A stretch of DNA of 64,000 nucleotides from positions 1,123,215-1,187,214 of the forward strand of contig QRDG01001975.1 in assembly GCA_012064385.1 (NCBI GenBank), read 5' to 3'. Positions 58,101-64,000 of this stretch are shown in pieces. This DNA comes from Puccinellia tenuiflora (Eukaryota; Streptophyta; Magnoliopsida; Poales; Poaceae). A program made the translations under genes and the position numbers. The notes beneath the pieces were generated by a model, which saw only the letters and a list, made by a program, of their open reading frames with translations, ran no database searches and had not been told where the DNA came from. Numbering within the stretch: the stretch's first letter is position 1; each line of letters opens with the position of its first letter.

Positions 58101-58492
58101 AGTAAAAGGTCAATCTGAGATAGTAAGTAGTCAGTACGAACTCCAAAAAACATATCCTGGAAAACAATTGCTATGTAATTTCTGAAACAAGAAAATGACT
58201 AATGAGTGGTCTTTGGAGTGTAAGAAATTTTCCTCTGCACATGATATATTTCAATTTTCAGAGAAAAAGTCGAAAAAGAAACTTTCAGAATTCTTGCCTC
58301 TCCATTCATAAGCCAGCTGTTGAATAACTCCTCGCTGTCTTCTCTGAAACTCTGCGACATGTTTCTGAACCCCATCATCTCCATGCTTGGTGCCGTTGCA
58401 ACTTCGATCGAGTTCTCCATCACCGCCTTCAGGAAGATCTCCTCGCTGGTGTTCCTGAACAGGTCAGACAGACCCCTGCCCTCCATCTCCAT
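55157..58492 (-). CDS. CYCLOPS: CYCLOPS/IPD3 symbiosis transcription factor
   Basis: Eleven coding exons: 58298-58492, 58015-58061, 57401-57538, 57231-57279, 57095-57147, 56326-56972, 56112-56158, 55984-56029, 55750-55798, 55374-55502 and 55157-55277 (1,521 bp, 506 aa, phases all consistent). The N-terminus MEMEGRGLSDLFRNTSEEIF and C-terminus (LKRCENLEKEVRSLKLNLSF, coiled coil ~435-500) are the CYCLOPS family hallmarks. Length agrees with rice and legume proteins (about 510-520). CYCLOPS is phosphorylated by CCaMK and activates arbuscular mycorrhiza genes in the nucleus. Both CCaMK site regions are present: FREDSEELF (Ser53, matching Ser50 of Lotus) and TRSRSSELRRRY (~153-163, matching the Ser154 region). 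The basic TKKRRVERTRK (~413-423) precedes the DNA-binding and coiled-coil part. Introns 1 and 5 use GC donors. No defect seen. Confidence 0.96.
57919..57975. mobile_element. 57-bp Stowaway-type MITE in CYCLOPS intron 2
   Basis: Terminal inverted repeats CTCCCTCCGTTCCGAAATAG and CTATTTCAGAACGGAGGGA, with TA on both sides (57917-57918 and 57976-57977). This is the standard grass Stowaway (Tc1/mariner) terminus and target. It is unusually short, little more than its two ends. Confidence 0.85.
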
Positions 58493-60189
58493 GAACCCCT
58501 TCTCAACTCACACTCACCCCTACTTATGAAACACTTGATCTGATTGACCGAAATAGTTCCGAAAAGTTGTCTTTTGTACTACTGCGCTAGTATGGTTTGA
58601 ATACCATGATGGAAGGAATAATACAATATAATCTAGAATACCACCTAATACACCCATTAAACTAAGAAACGTTACTTGGCCGAAGAATTCAAGCACAGAA
58701 GACGATTTGCTAATTTAAATATTGCACTAACTAACTGATTGAGGTATCTCCCCTTCAGTCAGAGGCAAAGATTCCATTGCTCTCGTTTGTCTCATCAGTG
58801 GAAGAATTGGCCTTCGAAGAATTTGTCCCCTTCCACGTCTAAGAGCAGACGTGCCCTAGAAGGCTTACATCAGGCAGGTATGAAGTATGAACAGAAAAAA
58901 CTGCACGCCACTTCAAATGGATGCTCTTTTGATCATTGTCAGCAAAAATTGCAACATAAAGTTCAGACAAATCTTTCACAGGTGTTTTTTCTTGGAATAT
59001 TCTTGCAATGTGCTATGTTTCTCCAACATATCTAACTGTTTCCTTTTTATTAGAGAAAGCCACGTCAAATGTTTCTATGCTCAGTATCATTTAATAGTAG
59101 CCTGCTGCCAGGGGGTGACAGCATCAATGATGATGTATGTTGACATAAGATAATACAAGATTTGCAGTCAGTGGATGGCCAGTCCAGGGAGCTCATCGCA
59201 GGCTTACAAGGCATTACAGTGACAATTCTTTCTTTGAGTCATCTTTTATTAACTCGTCCGGTAAAACGACTGCTGCCTTGTTTAATCTTCGACGATGGTG
59301 AAATCCTTCTTCTGGACATTTCTGCCGCCACCGGCAATGATTCATGGTTCCACATCCCTTCCTAACTACAGTAAATCACATCTGTTAAATAAACTCTTCC
59401 TGATGAGCAGATGAGGTCAGACATGCATCATCTTACTGATGATTAGGCAGCAGGAGAAACCCTGAAAATTGACAGTTTTCAAATCACTGCAGGTGTGTGC
59501 CCAAGAAAGTAACAAGAGCGTAGGATCCAAATTATGATCACACTGACACTGACCTTATCGGTCTCTTTTCCGTTAAGAAGAGCTCTGACCAAGATCCCAT
59601 TTGACCCTCCGTCCAGTCCAGGTGCACCGCCCATCAGTGAAAACTGGTGGTGAGGTTTCATTAGGTCGCATGTCAGCGTCATCGGCGATCGATGCCGCGG
59701 CGGCCGCGGAAGAGCGTCGTGTGTGGAACCGTCCCTATGTTTATGCTGTGAGTCGCTGTCCGGCCCTGTGATCGCCGGCCGGTCGATCCTACCGGCGCAC
59801 GAGGACGCGCTTTGTCGCCGACGACCTGGGATGGTTTCTTGTAAAGAACATTTCTCGTGGCCTGGCAAGCTGAAGAAATCTCGAGGAGAAATTTCTTTGT
59901 GCAGGCGGTGCAAGAACAGGCGAGGCGATTCAGTTTAAAATTTGATTTGGTAAAAGTCTTCCAGACAGAGGTCACAATATTTTTCAGATCGGAGCCTGCG
60001 TTGAGTGCGTTCATTCTTTTTTTTTTTTTGACCTCGAGTGCGTTCATTCTTGTTTCCGCTTTCGTACTGATAAGACGGTGAACGTAGAGTTACGCCGTTA
60101 TCCAGGAAATGTTTATCCCATTTGAACGAGCCCAGTAAGAAGCCCAAAGCTCGCACCTAGTTTGAGCCCATAATCCAAACCCCGCGTCC
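58493..60189. promoter_or_regulatory. Shared upstream region of divergent CYCLOPS and Fe-SOD genes
   Basis: 1.7 kb between the two start codons, so it must hold both promoters and 5' UTRs. A 144-codon minus-strand frame (59913-59479) has no recognised domain. A T-rich run occurs near 60017. I could not place TATA boxes with confidence. Confidence 0.6.
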
Positions 60190-62341
60190 ATGGCCGCTTA
60201 TCCCCTCCTCCGCTTCCTCGCTCTCAGTCAGTCACCTTGTTCTCCCCCACAAGCTCGCGTCCATGGCGTCACCGCACCGGCGGGGCTGGGAGGCGGCCTC
60301 CTTTCCCTCGCTCTCACCGCTTCCTCCACCTCCAGTTCAGCATCCTTCCTCCTCCGAGCCGGCGGGGACTGCGGGCAGCGTGGGAGGCTCCGCCGCTTCG
60401 CCGCCCCACGGAGCGGATGCTCAACGGTAAGCTCTGCACCCACTCACCTCTTCCCAGCTTTCCCACCATAGTTTCTATGTATATTTTAATTAGATTTGGG
60501 ATCTAGGACACAGAGGCGGCCTGAATTCGTCGCAACCCTCAAGGGAGCAGGGTTTATGGCATCTCAGTTTTTGGGTTCAGTTAACCAAAATATTTTTTGG
60601 TAGGACGACCAAGACAAGAGTTACAACACCTCTTTGTCTAGATTAGATTGTACTGTCATCTCTAGATTTAAGGCTTGTGTGGATGTTTGATTTGGTCGGG
60701 TGGAGTGACTGAATGTACATATGTGACCAGGGAGCTGGCAGGAGAAGATGGAATTGCCACATATCTCGCTGTGCTAGTGAAGCGAATGTGGTGACCGAGG
60801 ACGATACAGTGAATGGTGCTGTTGATGCCGGTGCGGAACAAGGTGTCGACACCAATGGTGATACCACCGATGTGCTAGAGTCCTTGAACCCTGACGATGT
60901 TGCTCCGGCTTACTGGATAAAGCAGCAGCCTCTCCCTATCCTACTGTAAGTACAGTAGCTCAATTCACAAATATTGGTGCCGAATTGGGTGATGGACATG
61001 GGATTGTAATGTAGGATGCTCTAGAACCATACATAAGCAAGGAGACGGTGGAGCAGCACTGGGGAGTTCACCAGCACATGCACGTGGAGAGACTGAATGG
61101 CATGATCGGTGGCAGCGAGTGGGAGGGGATGTCGATTCCGCAGATGATGCTCGCCTCATTCAACGAGGGCAGGGAGCCACCCCAGGCTCCCTTCTTCCAT
61201 GCTGCACAGGTAGAGTTCTGTATTATATGGGACTATCTAACCTGGTTTGTATATCTTTAGATGCCTAATTCTTGGCCATGTCTTGTAGATATGGAACCAT
61301 GACTTCTTTTGGCGATCGATGAAACCTGGTGGTGGGGGCAAGCCCCCAGAACGGCTTCTGAAGTTTATAAACAGAGACTTTGGATCCTATGAAGGAATGA
61401 TCCAGCAATTCTTGGATGCTGCATTAACTCAATTTGGTTCTGGATGGGTCTGGCTTTCTTGTAAGTGATGCTAAACCCACATTTGCTAGCTTTGTGTAAC
61501 AGTTTCAGAACTTGCTCCAAGTGGTGTGAATGTGATGAACTGAACTCTGCTCTATAACCTGATCTAGACAAAGGGAGCAAGTTGCCTCACGTGAATTCAA
61601 AAAGCCCAATCCCATCTGACAATATTGGTAGGCTGGTTATCTCAAAGAGTCCAAATGCCATCAATCCTCTTGTATGGGGCCACTCTGTGAGTATTAACCT
61701 GAAACTGTTGTTCCCACATCTGTGTATTTCATTTTGGAAGCATTGTATCGCCTCTACTTATTTGTTCCTTTGATTTCGTTCATATAAAAAACTATTGTCT
61801 CCCCATGCATACTGTATTCAACAGTGACCTGACATTCTTATCTGCCTATCTATTCTTCTTGACAGCCACTCCTTGCGATCGATGTTTGGGAGGTATGTGC
61901 ACATATTCCATTTTCTTTTCCATGTATTTTCCTTTGTAAAAGTGAACTTCGCTAACAAATTATTTGGCTTGGCAACAGCATGCATACTACCTGGATTATG
62001 AGGTTAGATGCCAACTGTGCTTGTGATTTTCAGTGTTATATTTGCCACAGTCTCCGACTCAGTTTGTTCTGGTTACATGGCTGCAGAATCGAAGGGCTGA
62101 GTACGTCTCTGCAGTTCTAGAGAAGCTTGTGTCATGGGAAATGGTGGAGTCCAGGCTCCGGAAATCCGTCCTGCGAGCAATAGAAAGAGATGGTCACGCC
62201 AGCACAAAGCAGCATAGGAAGGAAAACCGCGTCGGAGCTGCAAGCACCAGCGGTGAGGCAAGAAGAACGACCAAGAAGTCAGGATCAGCAGGCCCCTTCC
62301 AGCCTGACAACGGTGCAGGCAGTCGAGGGGTACCAAGTTGA
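60190..62341 (+). CDS. FSD2: Chloroplast Fe-superoxide dismutase, FSD2 type, one apparent frameshift
   Basis: Eight exons: 60190-60426, 60731-60945, 61015-61209, 61289-61460, 61568-61686, 61866-61892, 61979-62002, 62087-62341. Exon 1 is a Ser/Ala/Arg-rich transit-peptide-like sequence; this start is the one in phase with exon 2. The enzyme converts superoxide to H2O2 in plastids. Iron ligands are His166 (VEQHWG), His220 (IWNHDFFW), Asp319 and His323 (DVWEHAYYLDY). A charged C-terminal extension after NRRAEYV is typical of FSD2-like plant proteins. Oddities: joining exons 2 and 3 needs one more base than is present near 60936, just before the donor; and the usual gatekeeper Tyr after GKHH is His174. 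With the base restored the product would be 414 aa. Confidence 0.9.
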
Positions 62342-62881
62342 GGCACGAGGTTGATGACCAGTAGCACAGGCAGGTAGCTAGAGCCACCGATCCCAATCCT
62401 CTAGAACGATAGTCTCTGAAGACCGTGTGCTTTGCTTCATGCTGACCACTGTAACATGATTTGCGTGCGGCAGTTGTTGTCGATGTTTGTCGAATAGGAG
62501 TGTAGCATGTCTGTACCGCTCGAGGAACAAGAGTCAATGCTGGACAGGCTAAATTTTGGTAAGTAGCTTCAGGGTTTGATGTCCTGTATTGACGTAGAGA
62601 TAGACTTAGGAGGTAGGCACTTGAAGACTCTGGTCTTTGTGGATTTGGTAGAAGATGAAGCACAGTTTCTGTCCCGTTCCTTTTGAATCACAAATATCTG
62701 CAATTTTCGTTTGATGCTCACAAGATCTACCTGTATCTATCCATGCTGATATATCTATCTATCTACGTCGTCTATCAATATGTGTCTTATTGGTACTCCT
62801 ATTAATGTACAACTCTGTTGTAGTATTTCATTGTGGTTGTTTCTGGGCTGTTATGAACATGCTTGTGCAAATCTGCAATGA
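62342..62881. other. Fe-SOD 3' UTR and downstream DNA
   Basis: No further gene seen. Includes a short TATCTATC simple repeat near 62750. Confidence 0.5.
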
Positions 62882-63029
62882 CGACATGCTATCCCGGGGG
62901 AAGGGCTACTGCAAGCAGATGGGTATCATGAGTACTTCTCTGACGAAGATGGTCTCCTAGTGTCCAGAGTGCTCTCCAATCCAGCTGAGAACAGGATTCA
63001 CTTGGCCCATTACTTTCTATGTACTGTCG
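62882..63029 (+). other. Exon-like open segment, unidentified
   Basis: An open stretch encoding GLLQADGYHEYFSDEDGLLV and onward ends at a good donor (TCG|GTAGGT at 63029/63030). Its composition is coding-like against an AT-rich background. No clear acceptor or partner exon was found and no family is recognised; it could be a gene-fragment relic. Confidence 0.25.
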
Positions 63030-63434
63030 GTAGGTTTTTGTGCGAAATCTTAAATTTAAACCCTAATGTTGATGAATGGTGTCTAGTTATTATCATGCGA
63101 AATTTTAATTGTATCTAAAGTGTGTGGGAATTTATACTCAGCTGAACAAAATAATGCTTTTGCATATTTGAACTGTTTATGCCACAGTTTCATATCTTGA
63201 GCAAAAGCACGTAAAAATCCTCACCCATATTGCAAATCTCCATTTTGAATTTTCGATTCATGTTTTCACGTCATACATGCATTATACACTCTGTACAATT
63301 TAAAATACGAAAGAAACTTCGTATTATAGAAATATTTTTAACATGTGAAAATATATTATGTATAGGGAAATATATTATGTATAGCGATCCCCTACGTGCC
63401 CAGCCGCATGGAGACGCTACGCAGATGGAGCGGG

Positions 63435-63600
63435 CCATGGGGCGTAGCCAGGCCCCAGGCTACACTGGCCATGGCCTGGGCGTGGCGGCAAGTTGCTTCG
63501 TTTGACTGTAGCTAAAGTGGCACTATTTCGCACTGTTTATCACTGTAGCAAAGAGGTTGGCCTGGGGCGTTGCTTCATCCTGGCTACGCTACTGGCCATG
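63435..63600. repeat. Small inverted repeat
   Basis: GGGCGTAGCCAGGCCCCAGG on the left is partly matched in inverted form by GGCCTGGGGCG and CCTGGCTACGC on the right, within about 160 bp. Possibly a degraded foldback element. Confidence 0.4.
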
Positions 63601-63838
63601 ATGATGGGCTCAACAGAGATACTTTTCCATCGGGGATGTACGCTACTCCTTGTTGTTGAGTTGTGATTCAAATTTAGTTGAAGACTATGTAGATAAGAGG
63701 GTAACTTCTGACGAGGTCGTCGGTAGGTTTTGACCGACGCAGATCAGTATCGACCTAGGTTCTCTTTATATATCGCTTGTAAGACACCCCACACGATAAG
63801 TTGAATCATTTTAAATCCCCGTCGTTTGTAAGATTTGC

Positions 63839-64000
63839 TGGCTTGCGTCAGTGGATTTTTACCATGTTAAAATCTTTGTGTCTCTGGTGTTGATTTCGTT
63901 CTTTGTCGTTCTATTTTGTTGATGGCTTGCGTCCGCGGATTTTTACCATGTTAAAATCTTTGTGTCTCCGGTGTTGATTTCGTTCTTTGTCGTTCTATTT
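63839..64000 (+). repeat. 84-bp tandem repeat running off the window end
   Basis: Two units starting TGGCTTGCGTC at 63839 and 63923, near-identical (a few substitutions). The second unit is cut by the window edge. Confidence 0.85.

Noticed and set aside
59479..59913. 144-codon minus-strand frame upstream of CYCLOPS
   Set aside because: No recognised domain, biased composition, and no splice link to CYCLOPS exon 1; treated as intergenic.
60263..60506. Alternative Fe-SOD start at ATG 60263
   Set aside because: Its frame does not match exon 2 across the 60426/60731 splice, whereas ATG 60190 does.
1..64000. tRNA and rRNA genes
   Set aside because: No cloverleaf-like or rRNA sequence was noticed; the only tRNA-related sites are retrotransposon primer-binding sites.

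Overview
The window is nuclear DNA from a Triticeae grass (wheat, barley, Aegilops type). The first ~53 kb is nested transposable elements. The last ~11 kb holds three host genes. One of them is a complete 11-exon CYCLOPS/IPD3 gene, the symbiosis transcription factor. Beside it, divergently transcribed, is a chloroplast Fe-superoxide dismutase of the FSD2 type. As I recall them, the rice orthologues are neighbours on chromosome 6 (Os06g0115600 and Os06g0115400), which would place this window on a Triticeae group-7 chromosome. The species itself cannot be read from the sequence.

Layout. 1-12348: 3' part of a Ty3/Gypsy retrotransposon with a decayed gag-pol on +, a spliced antisense gene on -, a nested solo LTR (9010-9932) and its 3' LTR (11790-12348). 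12349-12751: part of a related LTR. 12752-16500: unclassified repeats, namely an LTR-like promoter, a ~180-bp imperfect tandem repeat, a dense TGAACTT array and a GC-rich block. 16503-28228: a ~680-bp foldback element split near its centre by a complete 11,040-bp CACTA transposon (16776-27815, CCC target duplication). The CACTA carries three minus-strand genes: an intact small coiled-coil/membrane protein, a dead TNP2-type transposase and a dead Ulp1-like protease. 28262-31517: small inverted-repeat elements sharing an ACATGT-centred palindrome, and a LINE RNase H fragment. 32013-52399: two gag-only LTR retrotransposons of one family in inverted orientation, A (+, 32013-42713) and B (-, 42714-52399, 3' LTR truncated). 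52400-53395: broken Copia 5' end. 53400-62400: host genes. 62400-64000: intergenic DNA ending in an 84-bp tandem repeat.

How the parts work together. The CACTA genes would have formed one mobilisation unit, but transposase and protease carry nonsense changes, most of them C-to-T type at former CAG or CTGG sites, as expected from deamination of silenced, CHG-methylated DNA. Elements A and B have gag but no pol, so they need an autonomous partner; B still has an uninterrupted 777-codon gag. CYCLOPS is the target of the kinase CCaMK in arbuscular mycorrhiza signalling, and its phosphosite motifs, basic segment and coiled coil are all present. The Fe-SOD gene has a clean eight-exon structure except for one apparently missing base at the end of exon 2.
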